Origin: Campylobacterales bacterium
GTDB taxonomy: Bacteria; Campylobacterota; Campylobacteria; Campylobacterales; Sulfurimonadaceae
Assembly: GCA_016938175.1 (NCBI GenBank)
Contig: JAFGVE010000038.1
Coordinates: 1 to 64,000, forward strand
Direction of reading: 5' to 3'
Length of the DNA: 64,000 bases
Made by a program: the position numbers and the translations under genes. Of the stretch, positions 39,016-46,699 are shown one piece after another (position 1 is the stretch's first letter; the number at the start of each line of letters is the position of its first letter). Below the pieces are notes generated by a model. That model did not search any database, was not told the DNA's origin, and worked only from the letters and a program-made list of their open reading frames with translations.

Positions 39016-40257
39016 ATGTTTGAAGAAAAGTACAATATTTTAATCATTGATGATAATCCAAAAAACATCCAACTTGCTGCGAATGTGCTTCGTTCAAGTA
39101 GTCGCTATAAAATCTTCTTTGCTACTGATGGAAAGAGCGGAATAGCACAGTTGGGCATACGAGATTATGCACTGATACTCTTAGACATTAACATGCCAGA
39201 ATTGAGTGGTTACGAAACTGCTGATTTTATAAAAAAAGATCCAAAGTTTAAAAAAATTCCCATTATTTTTCTCTCTGCGAACGCTGATAAAGAGAGTATC
39301 CGTAAAGGTTTTGAACATGGTGGAGAAGATTATATTACCAAACCTTTCGATGAGTTAGAACTCCTCCATAGAGTTAAAACACATGTAGAACTTTTTTTAG
39401 CAAAAGAGAAACTGCAAGCTGAAGTTGATGAAACAAAAGTGCTGCTAGAGCAGTACAAAGTGGCTGTTGACAGTACGTCATTGGTTTCAAAAACAGATAA
39501 GTATGGAATTATAACTTATGTGAATGATGAATTTTGTCGAATTTCAGGATACACAAGAGAAGAGTTGATAAGGCATAGTCATAATATGATTCGTAGCCCA
39601 AATATGAAATCTCTTTTTTTTAAAGAGCTATGGGAAACTATATCTAGTAAAAAAATCTGGCGTGGACTTATAGAAAACCGTACAAAAGATGGTCATCCAT
39701 ATTTTGTAGATACTACGATTTTACCAATTCTTGATATTAATAATGAGATTTTGGAATACATTAGCATACGAACAAATATAACTTCTGAAGTACAACTCAG
39801 AGAAGATGTTGTATCAACACAAAAAGAGATTCTCCATACTTTTGGTGAACTTGGGGAGTGGCGTTCTCAAGAGACAGGAGAACATGTAAATAGAGTTTCA
39901 CTTTTTTCAGAAGTTTTGGCTCGTGCATATGGTTGGAAAATTTTTCATCAATCTAAACATGCACTTTTACAGGCTGCAGCAACTATTTCTCATGAACATC
40001 ATGAAAAATGGGATGGAACAGGGTATCCAAGAGGCTTGTCAGGAGAGCAAATACACATATATGGAAGAATAACAGCAATATGTGATGTATTTGATGCATT
40101 GAGCCATGATAGGGTGTATAAGAAAGCATGGAGTGTAGAGGAGACAATAGCTTTTTTACAAGCAGAACGAGGAAAAGCATTTGAACCTAAGCTTGTTGAT
40201 CTCTTCATAGAAAATTTAGACGAAATTTTAGAGATTAAGCGTCAACATCAAAACTGA
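39016..40257 (+). CDS. Response regulator with PAS and degenerate HD-GYP domain
   Basis: 413 residues. Receiver (about 5-120, Asp57 in LILLDINMPELSG), PAS domain (about 145-255, ISGYTREELI), and an HD-GYP-type C-terminus. The last part keeps His290 (GEHVNRV), HEHHEKWDGTGYPRG (His328, His329) and ICDVFDAL. It lacks the whole segment that carries the HD dyad: only 38 residues separate His290 from His328, against 85 in the intact HD-GYP protein at 49170-50666. It probably cannot hydrolyse c-di-GMP but might bind a nucleotide or a partner. It is coupled to the SCO gene by TGATG. Confidence 0.85.
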   Translation: MFEEKYNILIIDDNPKNIQLAANVLRSSSRYKIFFATDGKSGIAQLGIRDYALILLDINMPELSGYETADFIKKDPKFKKIPIIFLSANADKESIRKGFEHGGEDYITKPFDELELLHRVKTHVELFLAKEKLQAEVDETKVLLEQYKVAVDSTSLVSKTDKYGIITYVNDEFCRISGYTREELIRHSHNMIRSPNMKSLFFKELWETISSKKIWRGLIENRTKDGHPYFVDTTILPILDINNEILEYISIRTNITSEVQLREDVVSTQKEILHTFGELGEWRSQETGEHVNRVSLFSEVLARAYGWKIFHQSKHALLQAAATISHEHHEKWDGTGYPRGLSGEQIHIYGRITAICDVFDALSHDRVYKKAWSVEETIAFLQAERGKAFEPKLVDLFIENLDEILEIKRQHQN

Positions 40258-40826
40258 TGCGACAAAAATTAGTAGCATGGTTATTATTCACTATTATTAT
40301 TCTTGTTTCAGTGGGCGTAATGGTCTTGCCGACACTCTTTACAAAAGGAGTTTCTCGTATGGAGCTTGCGAAGCCTTTATCATTGGAACTACTTAAACAG
40401 CAGGATAAGAGTGTACTTTTACTCTTTTTTGGATACTCAGGATGTGTTGATGTATGTATTCCTCGGCTCACATCCTTGGCACAGTTTTATGAGACCTCTG
40501 AGAGTGCTACCCAAAAAGCTTTAGGAGTTGTTTTTATGGATATATCTCTACCAAAAGATGAAACTCTTTCACAAAGATTTGCAGAGTTTTTTCACAAAAG
40601 TTTTGTTGGGATACAACTTACGAAGCAACAGTTAAGAGAGTATACAAAGCCATTTGATGTCTCATTCGCACCTTCACTGATGCAAGAGGGGGAGTATGAA
40701 CACTCTGCAAATCTTTATCTCTTAAAACAAGACGGTAAAACGCAGGAGTTACGGTATGTTTATACTGCATATCCTTATGATTTTGAGCAGATAAGAGCTG
40801 ATATAAAGGAGCTTATGAATGAATAG
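40257..40826 (+). CDS. SCO1/SenC family copper protein
   Basis: 189 residues. One N-terminal membrane helix (about 5-25) anchors a periplasmic thioredoxin-like domain with the copper motif [14 protein letters not shown] (Cys63, Cys67) and the distal ligand His149 in [14 protein letters not shown] proteins deliver copper to cytochrome oxidase or act as thiol redox proteins. No oxidase gene is adjacent. It is translationally coupled on both sides (TGATG upstream, 8-base overlap downstream) to signalling genes, which suggests a sensory or redox role here (inference). Confidence 0.8.
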   Translation: MRQKLVAWLLFTIIILVSVGVMVLPTLFTKGVSRMELAKPLSLELLKQQDKSVLLLFFGYSGCVDVCIPRLTSLAQFYETSESATQKALGVVFMDISLPKDETLSQRFAEFFHKSFVGIQLTKQQLREYTKPFDVSFAPSLMQEGEYEHSANLYLLKQDGKTQELRYVYTAYPYDFEQIRADIKELMNE

Positions 40827-42876
40827 TTTTTTAAAAAGATTACTTTTAAACAATGCGCTTACAATCGATCCAAAAAGTCGTATAGCACATGCCGATAAGT
40901 TTATGTTACAACTTGTTTTTGTGCATTGGGTTCTCTGTGCAACAGTTGTCGCTTATATATTTCACTCCTTTTACCTTGGGTTTGTAGGTGGTGCTATTTT
41001 ATTTGCCATTACAGCTTTTACATATAAGTACTTTAAAGGTTCACAGACATTTAGAGATGTTATAGCTTTAGTACTATTAACGTTCTCAGTGATTATGATA
41101 CAGCAGAGTTTGGGAAGAATAGAGATGCACTTTCACATTTTTGGGGCGCTTGCATTTTTAGTCATCTATAAAAATATGCGTACAATTGCTATAGGGGCAA
41201 TTTTTATTATAGTACATCATCTTATATTTAATTATCTTCAAGAGTTTAATATATCCTTTTTAAATACACCAATAGTCGTGTTTAATTATGGATGTGGATT
41301 TGATGTAGTGGTTCTTCATGCTGCTTTTGTCCTATTTCAGTGGTTTGTACTCTCCGTAATCATAATGAATATGGGAAAAACGGAAAAAGAGATGCAAAGA
41401 AGTAAAGAGGCATTAGAATCCCTCAATAAAAATCTTGAGTCGCTCGTTGAGATACGAACTGTTGAACTTCAACAAGCAACTGATGAGGCTAATTTCGCAA
41501 ACAAAATGAAATCGGAATTTTTGGCAAATATGTCTCATGAAATACGTACACCTATGAATGCTATTATCGGCTTTACAGATTTACTAGAGAAACATGTTGA
41601 AGATGAAGTAAGTAAAAATTACGCAAAATCTGTGCAGGACAGCTCAAAAGTTCTTTTAGGAATTATCAACGATATTTTAGATATCTCAAAAGTGGAAGCT
41701 GGAAAACTACAGCTTGAATATATGCCTACAGATATTCGAATGATTGCAAAAGAGATTCAAACCATATTTACACATAAGGCAAAATCTAAGGCACTTGCAC
41801 TCAATGTAAATGTAGATAGTGATGTTCCTCAAACTATAATCATAGATGAGATTCGTACTCGTCAAATAATTTTTAACCTTTTAAGTAATGCTATAAAATT
41901 TACACCTGAGGGGGAAGTGAATCTTTCCATAAGTTCTTTAGAACATGAAGATAAAAAACACTTTACACTTCTCATAGAGGTTAAAGATACTGGAATAGGT
42001 ATAGCTCCAGAAGAGCAAGAAAGGATGTTTGAGACCTTTACGCAACATTCAAATCAGAGCAATAAAATTTATGGCGGTACAGGGCTTGGATTAGCTATTG
42101 TTAAACAGCTTGTTGTGTTGATGGGCGGAACTGTAAGTGTGGAAAGTAAGCAAGATGTTGGAACAAGATTTTTTATCTCTATACCTGATGTGGCTGTGAG
42201 TGATGCAGTTGTAGATATGCATGAGAGCGAGGCAGCATCTTACATTTTTGCAAAAGCAAAAATCCTTGTAGTTGATGACATAGACTTGAATCGTGAACTT
42301 GTAGTGGAGTATCTTAAAGAGAGTGTTATGGAGGTAAGTGAGGCAAAAGATGGTCAAGAGGCAGTTGATATGGCTAAAACTGAGGAATATGATCTTATTT
42401 TTATGGATTTGAAAATGCCTAATAAAGATGGATACGAGGCAACAAATGAGATAAAAAGTTTTTCTAATGTACCTATTGTCGCTTTGACAGCTTCTGTGAT
42501 TTTCTCTCATGAAAATGATGAAAATAGCATCTTTGATGCCTTTTTAACGAAACCGATACAGTATGAAAAACTTGTAGGGGTTATGAGTGAGTATTTACCA
42601 TATGAGAAAAAAGAGCTTTTTGAAGAAGAATTAGTGATGCAAGAGCCCCAGTTTTTTTCTCTTCGTGATTATCCCGAACTTATAACTTTACTAGATGCGG
42701 CAAAAAATAAAGGCGATATAACACTTATAGAAGAGTTTGCAAAGAGACTACAGAGTGATGTAAATGAGTCTGATAGAGAGTATTTTACAAAAATAGCAAC
42801 AGATATAAATAGTGCAGCAATGAGTTTTGATATTGGAGAGTGTCTCTATTTACTAAGTAAGTTTAATAAAGAGTAA
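40819..42876 (+). CDS. Hybrid histidine kinase with histidine-rich membrane sensor domain
   Basis: 685 residues. The N-terminal 190 form about six membrane helices with conserved-looking His residues: [26 protein letters not shown] and [12 protein letters not shown], a pattern I also associate with some chemoreceptors and cyclases. A coiled coil leads to HisKA ([14 protein letters not shown], His240) and an ATPase domain ([16 protein letters not shown]). A receiver follows (Asp530 in [14 protein letters not shown]), then a tail of about 90 residues. The ATG lies within the end of the SCO gene. Confidence 0.88.
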   Translation: MNSFLKRLLLNNALTIDPKSRIAHADKFMLQLVFVHWVLCATVVAYIFHSFYLGFVGGAILFAITAFTYKYFKGSQTFRDVIALVLLTFSVIMIQQSLGRIEMHFHIFGALAFLVIYKNMRTIAIGAIFIIVHHLIFNYLQEFNISFLNTPIVVFNYGCGFDVVVLHAAFVLFQWFVLSVIIMNMGKTEKEMQRSKEALESLNKNLESLVEIRTVELQQATDEANFANKMKSEFLANMSHEIRTPMNAIIGFTDLLEKHVEDEVSKNYAKSVQDSSKVLLGIINDILDISKVEAGKLQLEYMPTDIRMIAKEIQTIFTHKAKSKALALNVNVDSDVPQTIIIDEIRTRQIIFNLLSNAIKFTPEGEVNLSISSLEHEDKKHFTLLIEVKDTGIGIAPEEQERMFETFTQHSNQSNKIYGGTGLGLAIVKQLVVLMGGTVSVESKQDVGTRFFISIPDVAVSDAVVDMHESEAASYIFAKAKILVVDDIDLNRELVVEYLKESVMEVSEAKDGQEAVDMAKTEEYDLIFMDLKMPNKDGYEATNEIKSFSNVPIVALTASVIFSHENDENSIFDAFLTKPIQYEKLVGVMSEYLPYEKKELFEEELVMQEPQFFSLRDYPELITLLDAAKNKGDITLIEEFAKRLQSDVNESDREYFTKIATDINSAAMSFDIGECLYLLSKFNKE

Positions 42877-42890
42877 ATTTCTTAGAGACA

Positions 42891-43442
42891 TTAGGCATAG
42901 AGCATCTTATTAAACGTATCAAACTCTTCAAGAGTTTTTTCTAAAAGTTTTTGGCTTTCATTAAATATTTTTTCTATCATCTCTTGTGGTGAGAGTTGTT
43001 TGGGGGCTTCAAATTCACTTAGAGCTTTGTCAAAGAGTTTTACTATATTTGCTTTGACACTCTCCTTTTCCGCAGGTTCACGTTCTTTACTTGGTTCAAA
43101 TACTGAGGCGATGTCACGTGCAACCTTGCCTACTGGAGAGTTCTGTGAATCACTACCAAGCCCTTCTAAGAAGTTGTCAATATATGGTTGTGCTATCTCC
43201 ATGAAAGCATCTATCTCTTTTTGATCTTGTGTATCTAAACCGTTGCCTCGCATAGAGAATGAAAAAGCCTGCATACTACTAAACTTCATAAAGTTTTGTG
43301 ATCCATTATCGCTTTGCATCTGCCTTATCGAAGTTGAAGTTTCATTTGAAAAATCCATAGTGATTAGATCTCCGCTGGATGTTTTCATCGAGATATTTAA
43401 CTCATGCGAACGGTAGTTATCAAGTGCATAGTTTGTGTTCAT
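42891..43442 (-). CDS. Conserved-looking protein of unknown function
   Basis: 183 residues, acidic, no signal peptide or membrane helix. The N-terminal half is Ser/Asn/Met-rich (TSSGDLITMDFS, MKFSSMQAFSFSMRG). The C-terminal half is helical (LSPQEMIEKIFNESQKL). It is a single minus-strand gene among plus-strand signalling genes, convergent with the hybrid kinase. I do not recognise the family; a cytoplasmic or secreted helical protein is equally possible. Confidence 0.65.
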   Translation of the reverse strand: MNTNYALDNYRSHELNISMKTSSGDLITMDFSNETSTSIRQMQSDNGSQNFMKFSSMQAFSFSMRGNGLDTQDQKEIDAFMEIAQPYIDNFLEGLGSDSQNSPVGKVARDIASVFEPSKEREPAEKESVKANIVKLFDKALSEFEAPKQLSPQEMIEKIFNESQKLLEKTLEEFDTFNKMLYA

Positions 43443-43574
43443 CTTCTCTTCTCATAGATATGTTGCATCTATATCGACAAGAATAGTGAAGAATTAAGAC
43501 AAATCCTGTCACACACTTTATGTAGAGTTTCATACAATACAAGTTACACTTATGTGAGCAAAAAAGGATGAGAG

Positions 43575-44363
43575 ATGAGAAACATATACTTAATCATAGC
43601 AAAACAGATTGTAGAAGAGGCGGGGCGTATAATTCGTGAAGCTCGAGAGACAAACACTTTTAGTTTTGATTTTAAATCAGACGATACGCCTGTAAGCAAT
43701 ATAGATCAACAAGTACAAGATTACATGACAAAACGTCTCAAGGACAGCTTTGATATTCAGGTAATGGGCGAGGAAAATTGTGATGCCATTGATGAAGCAA
43801 AACCTTACTGGGCAATTGACCCAATAGATGGTACATGGGCTTTTATTACACATGAAAACACCTCTGCGATTAATCTCTCTCTTATTGATAACAAAGAGGT
43901 TATCTTGGGTATAGTCTATAACCCATTTACACATGAGTTCTTTCAAACAGAAAAGGGTGCTATGTCTTATATTGGAATGCTTACTTTGCCCCTAAGACAA
44001 AATCCTCATGTAGCTGTTGTAAATTTTAGACCAGAACGTTCTCATCCAATTGTTGGTACCCTTAACCAACTTTTTAAGGAGGAGAAAATTAAAAAACTCA
44101 CCTCTATCGGCGGCAGCATTACGTACTCTATGTGTATGGTTGCCAAAGGGGCATTTAGTAACTATATAGTCTATTTTGAATCGCCTGCAAATGCGTGGGA
44201 TCTCTCTGCTGCGTATTTGATTATAAAAAATAGTGGGGGATTTGTGACAGACTTAACAGGTAAAGAGATAGATCCTATCCATCATAAAGGTTACATTATT
44301 GCCAGTGCAAATGCACAAGCAAGAGATCAGTTTTTAGCTATGGTAAATCCTCTTATCAAGTAA
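43575..44363 (+). CDS. Inositol monophosphatase family phosphatase
   Basis: 262 residues. The metal-binding motifs are present: GEEN near 65-68, WAIDPIDGTWAF (Asp82, Asp85) and a C-terminal ANAWDLSAAYLI. This Mg-dependent family includes SuhB, CysQ and histidinol-phosphate phosphatase (HisN); the substrate cannot be decided from sequence. GGATGAGAG precedes the ATG. It lies 83 bases upstream of the receiver-PilZ cluster. Confidence 0.85.
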   Translation: MRNIYLIIAKQIVEEAGRIIREARETNTFSFDFKSDDTPVSNIDQQVQDYMTKRLKDSFDIQVMGEENCDAIDEAKPYWAIDPIDGTWAFITHENTSAINLSLIDNKEVILGIVYNPFTHEFFQTEKGAMSYIGMLTLPLRQNPHVAVVNFRPERSHPIVGTLNQLFKEEKIKKLTSIGGSITYSMCMVAKGAFSNYIVYFESPANAWDLSAAYLIIKNSGGFVTDLTGKEIDPIHHKGYIIASANAQARDQFLAMVNPLIK

Positions 44364-44375
44364 TTTAAAGTTTTT

Positions 44376-44426
44376 TCTTCTCAAGCTATGGTAGAGTATT
44401 ATCTACAAGAGTATTAGATGAGAAGA
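44376..44426. repeat. Nested inverted repeat and paired direct repeat in front of the ODP cluster
   Basis: TCTTCTCA (44376-44383) and TGAGAAGA (44419-44426) form an 8-bp outer stem. Inside it GTAGA and TCTAC form a 5-bp hairpin (44391-44406). The 9-mer AGAGTATTA occurs at 44393-44401 and again at 44408-44416, 15 bases apart. It ends 20 bases before the ATG at 44447. It could be a leader structure or a tandem regulator site; neither is proven. Confidence 0.45.
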
Positions 44427-44446
44427 CAAAAGGGATTAGTATATTC

Positions 44447-45946
44447 ATGGGTGACTTAAAAAAGCTTCAAGAGAGTGCAAAAGATTTACATGTTTTGTAT
44501 GTTGAGGATAATGATGCCTTACGTTTAAATGCTACGAAATTATTTCAGAAGTTTTTTGAGAATCTTAATATAGCAGCGAATGGAGAAGAAGCTTTAGAAC
44601 TTTATAAAAAAAATAGAGCTGATATTCTTATTACAGATATAAAAATGCCTCGTATGGATGGATTAACTTTGAGTGAGAAGGTTAAATCTATAGATCCTAG
44701 AACACGGGTAATCATAATGTCTGCTTTTGACGATAAGGAGTTTTTACTTCGTGCCATAAGGGATGGGGTTTTTAGTTATCTAAAGAAGCCGGTAAACGTC
44801 ACTGAATTAACCGATACACTTTTTAAAGCAGTAGAAGAGATACGTAAGGAGAGGGAGAATCAACTTTTTTTTATGCATCTTAAAAGTATTTTTAACTATC
44901 AAAGTTCTATGGTTTTAATGATGTATAAAAATAAACCTACACTTGCTAATCAACTCTTTTTAGATTATTTTGAAGTTGAAACTCTTGAAGAGTTTATAAA
45001 CGAATATGAAGATTTAACCTACGAATTTTTACCTCATGATGGTTTTTTGTATCAACATGGAGAGATTAATGTGTATGATGTCTTTGAAAATAATGAACAG
45101 AAACTTTTTCATGTGAAAATGCAAAATCCTAAAGCTGAACTTCGTCATTTTATTGCAAAATATCAGACTATACCTGAGCAAAAAGGATATGCAATAATCT
45201 CTTTTGATGATGTTACCGAACTTAATCTATTGAGACTGTTTGATGAAAAGCAAAGTCTACAGGATCTAAGGGAAGAGGAGTCTAAGGCACTTTATAATCT
45301 TTTAGAGGTTTTACAACGTAACAATGCACAGATAGAAGTACATAATTTTTATAAGGGTTTAAGTATAACTAACAATGCGCTCATAAATAATGTATCCAAA
45401 GAATCACTTTTTCTCAAAACAACATACCTACAATTAAAATCGCTACAGTTTGAACAAAAAACACTGCTTGTTTCAAATGCACTTCCTCGTCATCTTGAGT
45501 GTAGTAGTGTCAAACGAATCAGTTTTGAACAACAAGAGTGTGAATTACAAGGACTCCATTTTGTACGCCACTCTGCTATTGAGCGTAAAACTATTCGTGT
45601 TGTACCGGAGGAGAAGCATACTGTTTCGCTTTTTATTCGAGAAGGGAAGTTTCATGGTGATGTATTTATTGAAGATATTTCACTTGATGCTATTAAGTTG
45701 AATCTTAACGCTTTTCCTGCAGGTCTAGAAGATAATGAGGAAGTTATTTTAGACATTGTTTTAGAACTAGATAGAAAACCTTTTATTATAAATACACGAG
45801 CTAGTTTTTATTATATGAGTGAATCTAAACATAGTTTTAGTCTTGTATTTTTATTTATCAATACTGAAAAAACTAATTTACTTAAATATATAACAAAACG
45901 TCAGATGGCTATAATTAGAGAGTTTAAAGGATTGCAAAATGGCTGA
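44447..45946 (+). CDS. Response regulator with PilZ-like C-terminal domain
   Basis: 499 residues. Receiver (about 12-130, Asp64 in ILITDIKMPRMDG, Lys in YLKKPV). A PAS-like middle part (about 145-260) and a coiled coil lead into a YcgR-N-like region (about 310-370). The C-terminal PilZ-like domain (about 375-490) has HSAIERKTIRVVPEE and VFIEDISLDAIKL. These correspond to RxxxR and (D/N)xSxxG, with Ala for the final Gly. It probably couples phosphorylation to c-di-GMP binding, but binding needs proof. It overlaps the ODP gene by 8 bases. Confidence 0.8.
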   Translation: MGDLKKLQESAKDLHVLYVEDNDALRLNATKLFQKFFENLNIAANGEEALELYKKNRADILITDIKMPRMDGLTLSEKVKSIDPRTRVIIMSAFDDKEFLLRAIRDGVFSYLKKPVNVTELTDTLFKAVEEIRKERENQLFFMHLKSIFNYQSSMVLMMYKNKPTLANQLFLDYFEVETLEEFINEYEDLTYEFLPHDGFLYQHGEINVYDVFENNEQKLFHVKMQNPKAELRHFIAKYQTIPEQKGYAIISFDDVTELNLLRLFDEKQSLQDLREEESKALYNLLEVLQRNNAQIEVHNFYKGLSITNNALINNVSKESLFLKTTYLQLKSLQFEQKTLLVSNALPRHLECSSVKRISFEQQECELQGLHFVRHSAIERKTIRVVPEEKHTVSLFIREGKFHGDVFIEDISLDAIKLNLNAFPAGLEDNEEVILDIVLELDRKPFIINTRASFYYMSESKHSFSLVFLFINTEKTNLLKYITKRQMAIIREFKGLQNG

Positions 45947-46697
45947 AAACGAGAAAGTATTATATGATAATGGCATTCACAAGTGTGTGATGTTTAGTTT
46001 TGATGATGAGCAACAAGAAGATGCCTTCCTTTCTGTAAATCAGTATCTCATAGTTCATAAAGATTCCGCGGTTTTGATAGATCCGGGTAGTGAAGCTATT
46101 TTTGATGAACTATATGAAGCAATTTCAAAATATATTGATCCTCAAAAAATTAAATTTATTTTTTTCTCCCATCAAGACCCCGATGTTTCTGGTTCTATAG
46201 CCCAGTGGGCAATTACTACACAAGCAAAGTTTATTATGAGTTCGTTGTGGGTACGTTTCATGAGTCATTATGGACTTATGGAAATGAGTCGTATAATGGC
46301 TCTTGCGGATCATGGAGCTAAAATTGGATTTGGAAAGGAGTTTTTAAAGTTTATTCCAGCACATTTTTTACACTCTCCAGGAAATTTTTCACTTTATGAT
46401 TCTCAGTCAAAAATTCTTTTTTCTGGTGATATTGGAGCGGCAATAGTACACTCTAAAGAAAACTATAAACAAGTAGATAAATTTGAAGAACATTTAAAGC
46501 ATATAGAAGTGTTTCATAAACGCTACATGGCATCTAATAAGTTATGTCGTGCTTGGGTTAGTCAGGTTGATGGTTTGGATGTTGAAATTATAGCTCCACA
46601 ACATGGTTTTATATTTGCAGCAGATAATGTAAAAGCTTTTTTAGAATGGTTTTACAAACTTGAATGCGGAAGTGATCTTTTAGAGGAATTGTATTAA
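45939..46697 (+). CDS. Diiron ODP-type protein (metallo-beta-lactamase fold)
   Basis: 252 residues. The fold and motifs match the oxygen-binding diiron proteins (ODP) related to flavodiiron proteins: SHQDPDVSGS (His78, Asp80, Asp82), FLHSPGNFSLYD (His145), FSGDIGAA (Asp164) and APQHGF (His222). The flavodoxin domain of flavodiiron enzymes is absent, so it is more likely a sensor than an NO/O2 reductase. ODP of Treponema denticola is known to report O2 to a chemotaxis kinase. Here it sits between a receiver-PilZ-like protein and a histidine kinase, coupled to both. Confidence 0.82.
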   Translation: MAENEKVLYDNGIHKCVMFSFDDEQQEDAFLSVNQYLIVHKDSAVLIDPGSEAIFDELYEAISKYIDPQKIKFIFFSHQDPDVSGSIAQWAITTQAKFIMSSLWVRFMSHYGLMEMSRIMALADHGAKIGFGKEFLKFIPAHFLHSPGNFSLYDSQSKILFSGDIGAAIVHSKENYKQVDKFEEHLKHIEVFHKRYMASNKLCRAWVSQVDGLDVEIIAPQHGFIFAADNVKAFLEWFYKLECGSDLLEELY

Positions 46698-46699
46698 TT

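Noticed and set aside
39850-40257. Frameshift as the cause of the missing HD dyad
   Set aside because: The frame continues unbroken with conserved residues on both sides of the gap, so an in-frame deletion fits better.
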